DNA of 32,860 bases from Lachnospiraceae bacterium. Lineage in GTDB: Bacteria; Bacillota; Clostridia; Lachnospirales; Lachnospiraceae. This document shows, piece by piece, positions 17,477 to 25,500 of the stretch (positions are counted from its first letter, which is position 1; each line of letters starts with the position of its first letter). Location: positions 1-32,860 of the forward strand of contig JAMPGL010000041.1 of the NCBI GenBank assembly GCA_023663945.1, given 5' to 3'. The notes beneath the pieces were generated by a model. It made no database searches. It was not told the origin of the DNA and saw only the letters and a program-made list of their open reading frames with translations. The position numbers and the translations under genes are program-made.

Positions 17477-18436
17477 TTATCTCTTTGACTGTCCCGAACT
17501 GCTTTTCTTTCTGGGAGTGTTAATTCTCTTTACAGTTCTTGCCGGCGCCGCCACCGTAATCTTCGGCACCGCTTTCACATAATAGTAATATTCATCGTCT
17601 TCAAACTGAACCTTTTCCACCCTGCTGTAGTTTAAGTGGAATACAAAAAACTCCAAAACCTTCACAATCAGTACTGAAATGATTGTTCCGACAAAAAGCC
17701 CTAAAATGGAAACATTTGTGTCAAACATCAAATCGCCCACCAGAAGAATCATCACATTGACAATCGCTCCCACGATCATTGCAATCGTCCATGCATAATC
17801 GATGGATAATCTCCTGACCAGATACACCACGATAATGGTGGCTGCAAACGCCGCTATGGTGAGCACCATCTCCTTATTGTCCAAAAGCCCGTCTATAATG
17901 AACCGGAACCTGGTCATAATGTCCTCGGCTTCCATGCCGGAGAGCACTGTCGTACTGTCCGCCACGTAGTTAATCACATAGCTGACAATGACTCCGCATC
18001 CCACGGAGACCGCCGATGCCGGCGTCCCTAACAATCCCATTGCAATGGGAATCACATAGGGAATCTTAAGCACAAAGCACATAGGAAGAAGCACCACCAC
18101 AATGGTATCCTTCGGTGAAAACCGGAAGTAAAGCAGAAACAGCACAAGAAACAGAACAAGTGTTACTGCCGCACATTCCAGCGACAACGCATAAAAATGC
18201 ATTAAAATAAACGCCGCTCCCACAAAAACAATAAAATTCATGGGCATAAAAGAGCACATCAGCGCAACAATCAGCACCACGGAAATATTATCCAGCCGGT
18301 GCATGTAACCGATCCTGCTGTTGATCATCATCAAAGATGCAAGTGCCAAAATCAGCTTCATCAGCGGTTTTAAATAAATTTCGTATTTGGTGATAAAGTT
18401 TCTAATGTATTGTTTTACAACCAATAATGTCGTCAT
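17477..18436 (-). CDS. Unknown membrane protein upstream of cdaA
   Basis: A 319-residue protein with about eight membrane helices, several closely packed. The cytosolic C-terminal tail (about 285-319) first has an acidic and Tyr-rich stretch (FEDDEYYYYVKAVPK), then a basic, Ser/Lys-rich end (TPRKKSSSGQSKR). I do not recognise the family. The start is the ATG at 18436, with GAGG eight bases upstream; the frame is open to 18460 without support. It overlaps nothing but is 14 bases from the stop of the small membrane protein before it. Its place next to cdaA suggests an envelope, ion or osmotic role linked to c-di-AMP, as inference only. Confidence 0.8.
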   Translation of the reverse strand: MTTLLVVKQYIRNFITKYEIYLKPLMKLILALASLMMINSRIGYMHRLDNISVVLIVALMCSFMPMNFIVFVGAAFILMHFYALSLECAAVTLVLFLVLFLLYFRFSPKDTIVVVLLPMCFVLKIPYVIPIAMGLLGTPASAVSVGCGVIVSYVINYVADSTTVLSGMEAEDIMTRFRFIIDGLLDNKEMVLTIAAFAATIIVVYLVRRLSIDYAWTIAMIVGAIVNVMILLVGDLMFDTNVSILGLFVGTIISVLIVKVLEFFVFHLNYSRVEKVQFEDDEYYYYVKAVPKITVAAPARTVKRINTPRKKSSSGQSKR

Positions 18437-18449
18437 ATGACCATCCTCG

Positions 18450-18836
18450 TTATTTCTCATACATGCCTGAAAGCTTTTTCAGATTGTCGTAGTAATGCTT
18501 CAGGCTCTTTCTTGCTCTGCTGTATCTGCTTGCAAACACCACGTAAGAGATTACCCCGTACGCGCCTACGATACACAGATACAAGACAATTACATTTTTG
18601 CCGAACGATAAAAGATCCATTTGATAAATATCCTGCATCAGTTCTTCAAAATTGTAAAATAAATATACCGCAAAAAGCGCAAAGAATGAGATTGTAGCGG
18701 CAATCACCGATTTCAAAACCTGAAATCCGATGTAATCGCCTCTAAAATAGTGAGTTATGGAAATATCCTTTTTTCCTTCATGTTCCTCATAGGATGCCAT
18801 TCTGGTCATAAGAATGACTTTCTCTTCGTTAATCAT
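18450..18836 (-). CDS. Small unknown protein with two membrane helices
   Basis: A 128-residue protein. The N-terminal 40 residues are charged and cytosolic (MINEEKVILMTRMASYEEHE onward). Two membrane helices (about 42-62 and 83-106) follow, and the last 20 residues are basic and Tyr-rich. I do not recognise a named family. The ATG at 18836 has AAAGG seven bases upstream; an upstream ATG at 18875 lies within the preceding gene and has no clear site. It stands between the yvyF-like gene and the larger membrane protein and is probably translated with both. The two unknown membrane proteins may work as a pair. Confidence 0.75.
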   Translation of the reverse strand: MINEEKVILMTRMASYEEHEGKKDISITHYFRGDYIGFQVLKSVIAATISFFALFAVYLFYNFEELMQDIYQMDLLSFGKNVIVLYLCIVGAYGVISYVVFASRYSRARKSLKHYYDNLKKLSGMYEK

Positions 18837-18852
18837 ACCTTTGCCTTTCGAC

Positions 18853-19287
18853 TTACTGCTCACCCGGATTTCCATGCAGGAAACGCATCTTGTCGCCGCT
18901 GCGTCTGCTCACGCGCTCCTCACCGGCAGATGTCTCTTGTACCCTGTTCTGGTTCACAATTCCCGTAAAGTCCTTTGTCACCTGCGCTTTACACTTACTG
19001 CAGAAACGTCCGGAACGAATCATCGCGCCACAGCTTTCGCAGGCAATCTTGATTGGGGAATCTTCGGACAGCTCCAAGCGCTCCTCCTGAATCCATCTGC
19101 GGATCTGCTTGGGTTCCACGTCGCACTCCTCTGAAACCACCGTTATGTCCACGCCCGGGTTGTCACGCACATACTTCTTGACTTCCTGGAATTTCTCTTC
19201 CAACTCTTCCCGACACTTCTGACATGTGATCGGACCGCTTATATAATTGAATATCCTTCCGCACTTTTTGCAATTACGTACATTCAT
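18853..19287 (-). CDS. YvyF-like flagellar operon protein (TIGR03826 type)
   Basis: A 144-residue cytosolic protein with two zinc-ribbon-like Cys sets: CKKC (6-9) with CQKC (22-25), and CESC (83-86) with CSKC (96-99). Between them lies a MerR-like helix-turn-helix (about 48-71, DITVVSEECDVEPKQIRRW). This is the architecture of B. subtilis YvyF, which lies between comFC and flgM in the flagellar region; its role there is thought to be regulatory. AGGAGG stands before the ATG. It follows comFC by 17 bases as in Bacillus, but flgM does not follow here. The last 30 residues are low in complexity and probably flexible. Confidence 0.85.
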   Translation of the reverse strand: MNVRNCKKCGRIFNYISGPITCQKCREELEEKFQEVKKYVRDNPGVDITVVSEECDVEPKQIRRWIQEERLELSEDSPIKIACESCGAMIRSGRFCSKCKAQVTKDFTGIVNQNRVQETSAGEERVSRRSGDKMRFLHGNPGEQ

Positions 19288-19304
19288 ATGAACACCTCCT
19301 GTAT

Positions 19305-20003
19305 TTATACGCCTCTCCCAATAGTCAATGTTATAAAATACACCCTGCGGATGCCGACATCTTTTAAAACCCTTGTCATAGCGTCTATGGTACTGCCGGT
19401 TGTGTAGATGTCATCTATTATAACAATCGTATTTAATTTTACATCATTTTGACAGATTTTGAAAGCCCTTTTCAAATTATTTTGCCTTTCTCCATGACTT
19501 AAGTCCTTTAACGGCTGTGTCCGTAAAGTTCTCTTTATCAAATTTTCCCTGACCGGGATTCCCGAATGCCTTGATAATTCCCTTGCAATCAGCGCCGCCT
19601 GATTATATCCCCTGCTCCTCATTCTGGATGGATGAATCGGAACCGGAATCAGGGCATCCGGCTTCAGCGCGCCGAGCCAGCGTCCCCGCTTTTCGTACAG
19701 ATCCTTTCCATAAAAGGAGGCATACTCCATCCGTCCCGCATATTTAAACCTATAGACAGAATCCGCCATGCTCCCGTAATCATAGAGGGACATTCCCGCG
19801 TCAAACACATGCCTGATTCTTTCACAGTCACCGCAGTATTCCTTTTCATCCTTTTTCAGCTGCTTTCCGCATTTCAGGCAATAGGGCTCTCTAATATAAA
19901 TCATCTTATTCCTGCATTTATCACAGACTCCCGCCCCGGGTCTGTCTGCCGCCTCATCACAGACTATGCATCTGGATGGAAAAAGATAATCAAGCGGATT
20001 CAT
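19305..20003 (-). CDS. comFC: ComF-family phosphoribosyltransferase-like protein
   Basis: A 232-residue ComFC protein, needed for DNA uptake and transformation in competent bacteria and probably acting with a helicase partner on incoming single-stranded DNA. Two zinc ribbons stand first: C12/C15 with C27/C30, and CLKC (42-45) with CGDC (57-60). The phosphoribosyltransferase fold follows, with the PRPP loop VIIDDIYTTGST (194-205). The ATG at 20003 lies two bases after the recD2 stop; the frame is open to 20084, but that would overlap recD2 by 80 bases. No comFA is present; recD2 occupies the helicase position upstream. Confidence 0.92.
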   Translation of the reverse strand: MNPLDYLFPSRCIVCDEAADRPGAGVCDKCRNKMIYIREPYCLKCGKQLKKDEKEYCGDCERIRHVFDAGMSLYDYGSMADSVYRFKYAGRMEYASFYGKDLYEKRGRWLGALKPDALIPVPIHPSRMRSRGYNQAALIARELSRHSGIPVRENLIKRTLRTQPLKDLSHGERQNNLKRAFKICQNDVKLNTIVIIDDIYTTGSTIDAMTRVLKDVGIRRVYFITLTIGRGV

Positions 20004-20004
20004 T

Positions 20005-22251
20005 TTAATATTCCCCACCTGCACTTTCTTCGATCTCTTTAATCCGGTCGCACAAGCTGCTGTACCGCTTGTGCTGATTTTCATTTTGTATCATCTCCCG
20101 AACCATATCGCTGCTTCCCAAAATCGTCACGCACCGTCTGGCGCGGGTCACCGCCGTATAGAGCAGATTCCTGTTAAACAGCATTTTCGGTCCTGAAAGG
20201 ATCGGGAGAATCACCGCTGGATATTCACTTCCCTGTGATTTGTGAATTGTCACGGCATATGCCAGTTCCAGCTCATCCAGCTGCGCAAAAGAATAATCGG
20301 CACGCCTGCCCTCATCAAATTCCACCGTCAGGATATGCACCGCCTCCTGAATCTCCTTCACAATCCCCATATCTCCATTGAACACTCCCATTCCCTTATC
20401 AATGGGAATCCCGTAACGGCTCAGAATCTCCCAAGAGAGCTGATAGTTATTTTTGACCTGCATCACCTTGTCGCCCTCCCGGAAAAGCCTTTCCCCTGCA
20501 AGATGCTCTTTTTTGGAAGGCGACGGCGGATTCAAATACTGCTGAAGGATTCCGTTCAGGGCAGCCGCCCCTAAGGTGCCCTTCCGCATGGGCGTCAGTA
20601 CCTGAATCTCACTGGGCTTTGCCTCCACATAAGGAGGAAGCTTTTCGCGGATTAACTGTATCATATGTTTGTAAATCACATTCACGTCTTTTCGTTCCAA
20701 AAAGAAAAAATCCCGGCTCTTGTTGTTCAGTTCAATGTCCCTGCCCTGATTAATCTTATGCGCATTGACCACAATGTCGCTTTCTCCCGCCTGCCGGAAG
20801 ATGGTCTTTAACATCACTACCGGGAACGCCCCGCTTTCAATCAGATCATGCAAAATCTGTCCCGGTCCCACGCTGGGAAGCTGGTCAACATCGCCCACCA
20901 TGATCAGGCGCGTTCCCACGCTCACCGCGCAGAGAAGCGATTTAAAAAGCGGAAGATCCACCATAGACATCTCATCAATAATTATAACGTCCGCCTCTAA
21001 CGGATTTTCTTCATTTCTTTCAAATTGTGCGCTCCGTCCCTCCTCCAAAGAACCGTTTATCTCCAAAAGCCGGTGGATGGTGCGCGCTTCATAGCCGGTG
21101 GCTTCCGTCATGCGCTTTGCCGCCCTTCCGGTGGGCGCCGCCAGCAGAATATCCAATCCTTCCGACTCGAAAAAGCGGATTATGGTGTTGATCGTGGTGG
21201 TCTTGCCGGTTCCCGGTCCCCCCGAAAGAATCATCAGACCGGATTTGACACTGATAAGCACCGCCTGCCTCTGTAATTCATCCAATACAATCCCCTGCTC
21301 CTGCTCCAAAACATGAAGCAGTTGATCAAGCCGTGCCTCCTGCGCCGGAAGAAAATCCTCTTCCACCTTCACATTTAAGTCATGAAGCATCCGGGCACAG
21401 GCAAGCTCTGCATAATAATAGGATGCGGCGTAAACCCGCACTTCCTCCCCTTTCCGCTTCATGACAATCTTTTGATCCATCGTCAGATTCCCAAGCTGGG
21501 AAGATATGGTTTCCCTTTCCACCGCAAGCATAGTTCCGGCTCTATCTTCCAGCACATTTTCAGGCAGATAAATATGCCCTTCCGCAGATGCCCTGAGAAG
21601 CGTATAGAGGATTCCGCTTCTGACACGATATTCCGAGTCCACGCATATTCCCGCCTTGATTGCTATTTCATCGGCAATCTTAAACCCCACTCCGTCAATA
21701 TCCTCCGCCAGACGGTAGGGATTTTCCCTCATAACTCCGTACAGCCCCATCCCATACCGCCGATAAATCTTAATTGCCAGCGTATTGGACAATCCGTACT
21801 GCTGTAAAAAGATAAACGCCTCCCGCATATCTCTTTTTTCAATCATCTGTTCACCAATCTCCTGCGCCTTGCGAAGACTGATTCCCTTTACTTCCGCAAG
21901 CCGTTCCGGCTCCTCCTCAATCACCCGAAAAGTGTCGCTGCCAAACTTTTTGACGATTCTTGCCGCAAGAGCTTCCCCGACTCCTTTAATTGCGCCGGAA
22001 CCCAGATAGCGCTCCATTCCCATCGCATCATCCGGTATGCTGATACGGACGCTTTCCACCTTTAACTGACGTCCATAGACCGGATGTTCCACATAATCCC
22101 CCGTAAGCTCCAGCATCTCTCCCGCTTCCACTGAACGGAAGGTTCCCACGCAGATTAGCTCTTCTCCTGACGTATCAAAAGAAATCACCGCATATCCATT
22201 ATCCTTATTCTGGAAAATAACATGATCTACATATCCTTTGACTGTTTCCAA
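20005..22251 (-). CDS. recD2: RecD2-type ATP-dependent DNA helicase
   Basis: A 5'-3' superfamily 1B helicase of the RecD/TraA group that works without RecBC in Firmicutes and Deinococcus, in repair and fork protection. The N-terminal part has OB and helix-hairpin-helix regions (GVGEALAARI, KGISLRKAQEIG). Then comes Walker A GGPGTGKTT (about 344-352), Walker B IIDEMSMVD, motif III VGDVDQLPSVG and the late SH3-like block and AVTIHKSQGSE. I place the start at the TTG at 22251 (GGAGGG just before it, LETVKGYVDHV matching family starts), giving 748 residues. A TTG at 22281 is possible but would lie inside the flagellar terminator. First gene of the long convoy; no clear promoter of its own. Confidence 0.93.
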   Translation of the reverse strand: METVKGYVDHVIFQNKDNGYAVISFDTSGEELICVGTFRSVEAGEMLELTGDYVEHPVYGRQLKVESVRISIPDDAMGMERYLGSGAIKGVGEALAARIVKKFGSDTFRVIEEEPERLAEVKGISLRKAQEIGEQMIEKRDMREAFIFLQQYGLSNTLAIKIYRRYGMGLYGVMRENPYRLAEDIDGVGFKIADEIAIKAGICVDSEYRVRSGILYTLLRASAEGHIYLPENVLEDRAGTMLAVERETISSQLGNLTMDQKIVMKRKGEEVRVYAASYYYAELACARMLHDLNVKVEEDFLPAQEARLDQLLHVLEQEQGIVLDELQRQAVLISVKSGLMILSGGPGTGKTTTINTIIRFFESEGLDILLAAPTGRAAKRMTEATGYEARTIHRLLEINGSLEEGRSAQFERNEENPLEADVIIIDEMSMVDLPLFKSLLCAVSVGTRLIMVGDVDQLPSVGPGQILHDLIESGAFPVVMLKTIFRQAGESDIVVNAHKINQGRDIELNNKSRDFFFLERKDVNVIYKHMIQLIREKLPPYVEAKPSEIQVLTPMRKGTLGAAALNGILQQYLNPPSPSKKEHLAGERLFREGDKVMQVKNNYQLSWEILSRYGIPIDKGMGVFNGDMGIVKEIQEAVHILTVEFDEGRRADYSFAQLDELELAYAVTIHKSQGSEYPAVILPILSGPKMLFNRNLLYTAVTRARRCVTILGSSDMVREMIQNENQHKRYSSLCDRIKEIEESAGGEY

Positions 22252-22266
22252 CTTTCCCTCCGACAC

Positions 22267-22312
22267 AAAAAGAGCTGCCAAACAAGACGGTAATCCGTCT
22301 TATCGAGGCAGC
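22267..22312 (-). terminator. Strong terminator of the mbl-flagellar operon
   Basis: On the minus strand the outer stem GCTGCC/GGCAGC (22312-22307 with 22279-22274) and the inner stem AAGACGG/CCGTCTT form a long hairpin, followed by TCTTTTT. It lies about 20 bases after the flgJ stop and ends only some 16 bases before the recD2 start chosen here. Confidence 0.9.
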
Positions 22313-22332
22313 CTTATTTATCTTAATTACAT

Positions 22333-22689
22333 TTATAAGCCGTAATTGCGCTTCATCTGTTCATATAATGTCTGTGCAAGCCCAAGACCCTGAATCTCCG
22401 TGGACGTAGCAGCCAAGTCCTGAATGGCATTGTCCTTAAAATAATCCACCATGCTGTTGCTCTTGTCAAGGCTGTCCTCGTCCCGCCAGCAGTCTACCGT
22501 CTTTTCCATCTCCTTAAAAACCTGTTCCAAGAAATATGCCTCAAACTGCTTACAGGCATCCATTAACTCATCATCCGTTGCCTGCGAATAGTCCGTACCG
22601 CTGATGGTCTCTTTTAATTTGGTTTCCGCTGTGTTCTGGCTCTGCACATAATCTGCATAGGCAGAAGAAAATCCGCCAATCCCATCCAT
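22333..22689 (-). CDS. flgJ: Rod-binding protein FlgJ (N-terminal domain only)
   Basis: A 118-residue protein matching the rod-binding domain of FlgJ: DDELMDACKQFEAYFLEQVF and, near the end, GLGLAQTLYEQM. It caps or scaffolds the growing flagellar rod in the wall. It lacks the C-terminal muramidase domain seen in E. coli and Salmonella FlgJ, as is common in Firmicutes and many other bacteria, so another enzyme must open the wall. The ATG at 22689 has GGGAGG ten bases upstream; a TTG at 22698 is too close to that site. Last gene of the flagellar rod operon, directly before the strong terminator. Confidence 0.88.
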   Translation of the reverse strand: MDGIGGFSSAYADYVQSQNTAETKLKETISGTDYSQATDDELMDACKQFEAYFLEQVFKEMEKTVDCWRDEDSLDKSNSMVDYFKDNAIQDLAATSTEIQGLGLAQTLYEQMKRNYGL

Positions 22690-22711
22690 ATCCTTCAATC
22701 CTCCCTAAAAA

Positions 22712-23533
22712 TTATCTCTTAAGGTTGTTTGCCGTCTGCATCATTTCGTCCGTAGTCGTAATCGCCTTGGAGTTCATCTCATAGGCACGCTGCGCAACGA
22801 TCAGATTAACCATTTCGTCCGCTACCTGCACATTAGCTCCCTCCAGATAACCCTGAACAATCTTGCTGGGAACCAGATTTCGGTTTGTCGCCTCATTCAG
22901 CGCGTCCCCGCTGGCAGCGCTGGCAGCCCACAGGGTATCGCCCTTCCGCACAAGACCCCCGCGGTTGTTAAACTGATACATTCCAATGGTCATCCCCAAA
23001 GACTGAGGCACATTATTGGCATCCGGATAACATACGGTTCCGTCTGCGGTTACTGTTACTTTATTAGTTACATAAGTAGAATTGAGCGTAATCGTTCTTC
23101 CCGTGGAGCTGAGTACCGGAAGACCATCCTGATTGGTCAAAATCATGCCGTTTCCAGGACCATTGGTTGCCCATGTAAAATCTCCGTTACGAGTATAGTA
23201 AGTATTTCCGTCAGCACCTTGAATTGCAAAATAGCCGTCACCCTCAATTGCAAAAGAGGTGTCGCTGTTTGATGCCAGCAGCGGTCCCTGCGTGACAATG
23301 GAGTTAATTGAGGATGTCCGCACGCCTAATCCCACTTGGGAGCTGGTCGGCTTCGGATCTCCGTTGGCTGTTGTAGTCGCCGTCTGAAGCGTCTGGTAAA
23401 GCAGGGATTTAAACTCTGCCACCTGAGCCTTGTATCCAACCGTATTAACGTTGGCAAGGTTGTTTGCAATTGTATCCACGTTAGTCTGCTGGGCGTTCAT
23501 ACCCGTAGCAGCCGTCCATAAACTTCTAACCAT
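22712..23533 (-). CDS. flgG: Flagellar distal rod protein FlgG (FlhP-like)
   Basis: A 273-residue rod protein. It has the N-terminal rod/hook signature ANNLANVNTVGYKAQ (about 26-40), the central beta domain (about 95-190), and the C-terminal helical domain with GYLEGANVQVADEMVNLIVA and QRAYEMNSKAI, which packs in the rod core. AAGGAGG stands six bases before the ATG at 23533. Its place downstream of mreB/mbl and the FlgF-like gene matches B. subtilis mbl-flhO-flhP, so FlhP is the likely counterpart. It has no signal peptide, as expected for type III export. Confidence 0.93.
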   Translation of the reverse strand: MVRSLWTAATGMNAQQTNVDTIANNLANVNTVGYKAQVAEFKSLLYQTLQTATTTANGDPKPTSSQVGLGVRTSSINSIVTQGPLLASNSDTSFAIEGDGYFAIQGADGNTYYTRNGDFTWATNGPGNGMILTNQDGLPVLSSTGRTITLNSTYVTNKVTVTADGTVCYPDANNVPQSLGMTIGMYQFNNRGGLVRKGDTLWAASAASGDALNEATNRNLVPSKIVQGYLEGANVQVADEMVNLIVAQRAYEMNSKAITTTDEMMQTANNLKR

Positions 23534-23544
23534 CAAATACCTCC

Positions 23545-24324
23545 TTAAATTCTACCCAGCTGGTTCGCCGCAATGTCCAGTGTGCCGTCAATGGTTGTAA
23601 TAATCTTCTGGTTGCTCTCATATGCTCTGGAAACCGTAATCATGTTGACCATCTCCGTTACCACGGACATATTGGAAGTTTCCAGATAACCGGAATACAC
23701 TTCCGCGGGAGCGTCCGTCTCCACCGCGCCCTCGATAGGCTGGAAATAATTCTCCCCGTAGCGCTCCAGGTAATTATAATCTTCAAAATCAGTGACCTGA
23801 ATGGTTGCAACCACCTGATCATCCTGTATAATCTGCCCGCTGGTATTGATCTGCACTTCCTTTAACGGGTCAATCTCTATGGGCTGACCGTCCTCTCCCA
23901 AAACCGGATCGCCGTCTCTGGTAACCAAACGTCCCTCCTGCGTCAATGTGAAATCACCGTCTCTGGTATACTTCACGGAGGTGACTCCCGCCTTGTTGGT
24001 AAACTCAACGGCAAAAAAGCCTCTGTCTGTCAGTGCCAGATCATAAGTATTTCCGGTTGTCTTGATGGGACCTTCGCTGAAATCCGTGTAGCCCTCTCCG
24101 ATCTTCACGCCCGGATCGTTCACCCCAATCCGCCTTGCAAGACGGATATTCCCCTCTGAAATATCCTTGATCTTGTAGGCAAGGACACTGTCAAAGGACT
24201 GGCTTGTCGCCCCTTCCTTTTTGAAGCCGTTGGTATCCGCATTCGCCAGATTATTGGTCAGCACGTCCATTCTGTGCTGCTCATTGATCATGCCTGTGTA
24301 GGCAGTATACAAACCTTTTACCAT
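23545..24324 (-). CDS. flgF: Flagellar rod protein FlgF-like (FlhO)
   Basis: A 259-residue hook-basal-body family protein of the proximal rod. Signatures: LTNNLANADTNGFKKEG near the N-terminus, the middle block DLALTDRGFFAV (about 96-107), and the C-terminal YSGYLETSNMSVVTEMVNMI and SRAYESNQKII. GAGGTG stands five bases before the ATG. It lies between mreB/mbl and flgG in the order of B. subtilis mbl-flhO-flhP; FlhO is its likely counterpart. FlgF and FlgG share a fold and are hard to tell apart by eye; gene order favours FlgF here. Confidence 0.88.
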   Translation of the reverse strand: MVKGLYTAYTGMINEQHRMDVLTNNLANADTNGFKKEGATSQSFDSVLAYKIKDISEGNIRLARRIGVNDPGVKIGEGYTDFSEGPIKTTGNTYDLALTDRGFFAVEFTNKAGVTSVKYTRDGDFTLTQEGRLVTRDGDPVLGEDGQPIEIDPLKEVQINTSGQIIQDDQVVATIQVTDFEDYNYLERYGENYFQPIEGAVETDAPAEVYSGYLETSNMSVVTEMVNMITVSRAYESNQKIITTIDGTLDIAANQLGRI

Positions 24325-24360
24325 ATAAACACCTCTTTACAGGCAGGTTCAGCCTGCTTT

Positions 24361-25350
24361 TTATTCATCCTTATAACCGGCAAGGGATTCCACATATTTG
24401 CCTGTGCCGATTGCAACAGCCGTCATCGGATCCTCCGCTGTCATAGTGTTGATTCCTGTCTTTTCGGCAATCAAATCTTCCAGCCCTCTAAGCAGGCTTC
24501 CGCCTCCCGTGAGCACGATTCCCCGGTCTGCAATATCTGCCGCCAGCTCCGGGGGCGTCTTCTCCAAAACGCTGTGAATGGTCTCGATAATCTGTGCCGT
24601 GGTCTCTTTCAGCGCTTCCTCCGTCTCTTCGGAAGACACCTTCACCGTCTTCGGAAGACCTGTCACCAGATTACGTCCCCTGACATCCATATAATCAACT
24701 TCCACGCGTTTAAACGCGGAGCCAATCTTAATCTTAATATCCTCTGCTGTTCTCTCGCCAATCAACAGATTGTGTTTCTTACGCATATATCTTACAAGTG
24801 CTTCGTCAAAGTCATCGCCTGCAATCTTAATGGACGCGCTTACAACGGTTCCTCCAAGAGAAATTACCGCAATATCCGAAGTTCCTCCGCCAATATCCAC
24901 AATCATGTTTCCGCAGGGCTTGGAAATATCAATTCCTGCTCCAATCGCCGCCGCAATCGGCTCCTCAATGATAGAAACCTCTCTGGCGCCTGCCTGCAGG
25001 GTTGCATCCTCAACCGCTTTCTTTTCGACTTCCGTAACGCCGCTGGGAACACACACTGCAATTCTGGGTTTGCGGAAAGTTTTCTTTCCGAGAGCCTTCT
25101 GAATAAAGTACTTCATCATCTGCTCTGTCACCTTGTAATCAGAGATAACTCCCTGACGCAGAGGACGAACAGCTACAATGTTTCCGGGCGTTCTTCCCAG
25201 CATCAGCCTTGCATCCTCTCCAATCGCCTTGATTCGGCTGGTATCTCTATCAAAAGCTACAACGGAGGGCTCCTTTAGCACAACTCCTCTCCCTCTGATG
25301 TAGACCAAAATACTGGCAGTTCCCAAGTCAATTCCGATATCCGTGTACAT
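24361..25350 (-). CDS. mreB: MreB/Mbl-type actin-like rod-shape protein
   Basis: An actin-like ATPase forming membrane-bound filaments that guide lateral wall synthesis. From the ATG at 25350 it is 329 residues. Phosphate motif 1 is DIGIDLGTAS (4-13), phosphate motif 2 is VDIGGGTSD (151-159), and the adenosine motif is GGGSLLRGLE. The start has AAAGGGG upstream; an ATG at 25374 has no site. Gene order with the two rod genes points to the Mbl paralogue rather than the MreB of an mreBCD operon, since no mreC or mreD follows. Linkage to flagellar rod genes is conserved in Bacillus. Confidence 0.92.
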   Translation of the reverse strand: MYTDIGIDLGTASILVYIRGRGVVLKEPSVVAFDRDTSRIKAIGEDARLMLGRTPGNIVAVRPLRQGVISDYKVTEQMMKYFIQKALGKKTFRKPRIAVCVPSGVTEVEKKAVEDATLQAGAREVSIIEEPIAAAIGAGIDISKPCGNMIVDIGGGTSDIAVISLGGTVVSASIKIAGDDFDEALVRYMRKKHNLLIGERTAEDIKIKIGSAFKRVEVDYMDVRGRNLVTGLPKTVKVSSEETEEALKETTAQIIETIHSVLEKTPPELAADIADRGIVLTGGGSLLRGLEDLIAEKTGINTMTAEDPMTAVAIGTGKYVESLAGYKDE

Positions 25351-25389
25351 TCCTATATACCCCTTTCTATGCATATTGTTATCTGTATA

Positions 25390-25433
25390 TTATAATAAAT
25401 CCAATCATCAGGCACATATACGATTTATTATAA
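25390..25433. repeat. 12-base perfect inverted repeat at the mreB/mbl promoter
   Basis: TTATAATAAATC (25390-25401) and GATTTATTATAA (25422-25433) are exact inverted copies separated by 20 bases. The right arm contains the -10 box; the left arm lies in the transcribed leader. It could be an operator or leader hairpin, or AT-rich coincidence. Confidence 0.6.
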
Positions 25434-25454
25434 CCCATCAAAATGCATTGTCAA
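25427..25454 (-). promoter_or_regulatory. Promoter of the mreB/mbl-flagellar operon
   Basis: On the minus strand TTGACA (25454-25449), 16 bases, then TATAAT (25432-25427). Both boxes are perfect sigma-A type, so these flagellar genes should be expressed with the cell-shape gene rather than by the flagellar sigma factor. The leader is about 70 bases. Confidence 0.85.
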
Positions 25455-25500
25455 AGGGATTTCATAAAAAATTAACAAAAATCTGCCTACTCCTATTTAT

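Noticed and set aside
24343-24357. Short hairpin GCAGG/CCTGC between mreB/mbl and flgF
   Set aside because: Only five base pairs and no T run on the coding strand, so not called a terminator of the operon; it has T bases only on the antisense side, where no gene ends.
24274-25278. Long plus-strand frame (334 codons) opposite mreB/mbl
   Set aside because: Antisense shadow of a securely identified gene; Cys- and His-rich as expected from reverse reading, with no ribosome site.
25389-25417. Second TATAAT before mreB/mbl as another promoter
   Set aside because: No acceptable -35 box at 16-18 bases; the TTGACA promoter just upstream explains expression.
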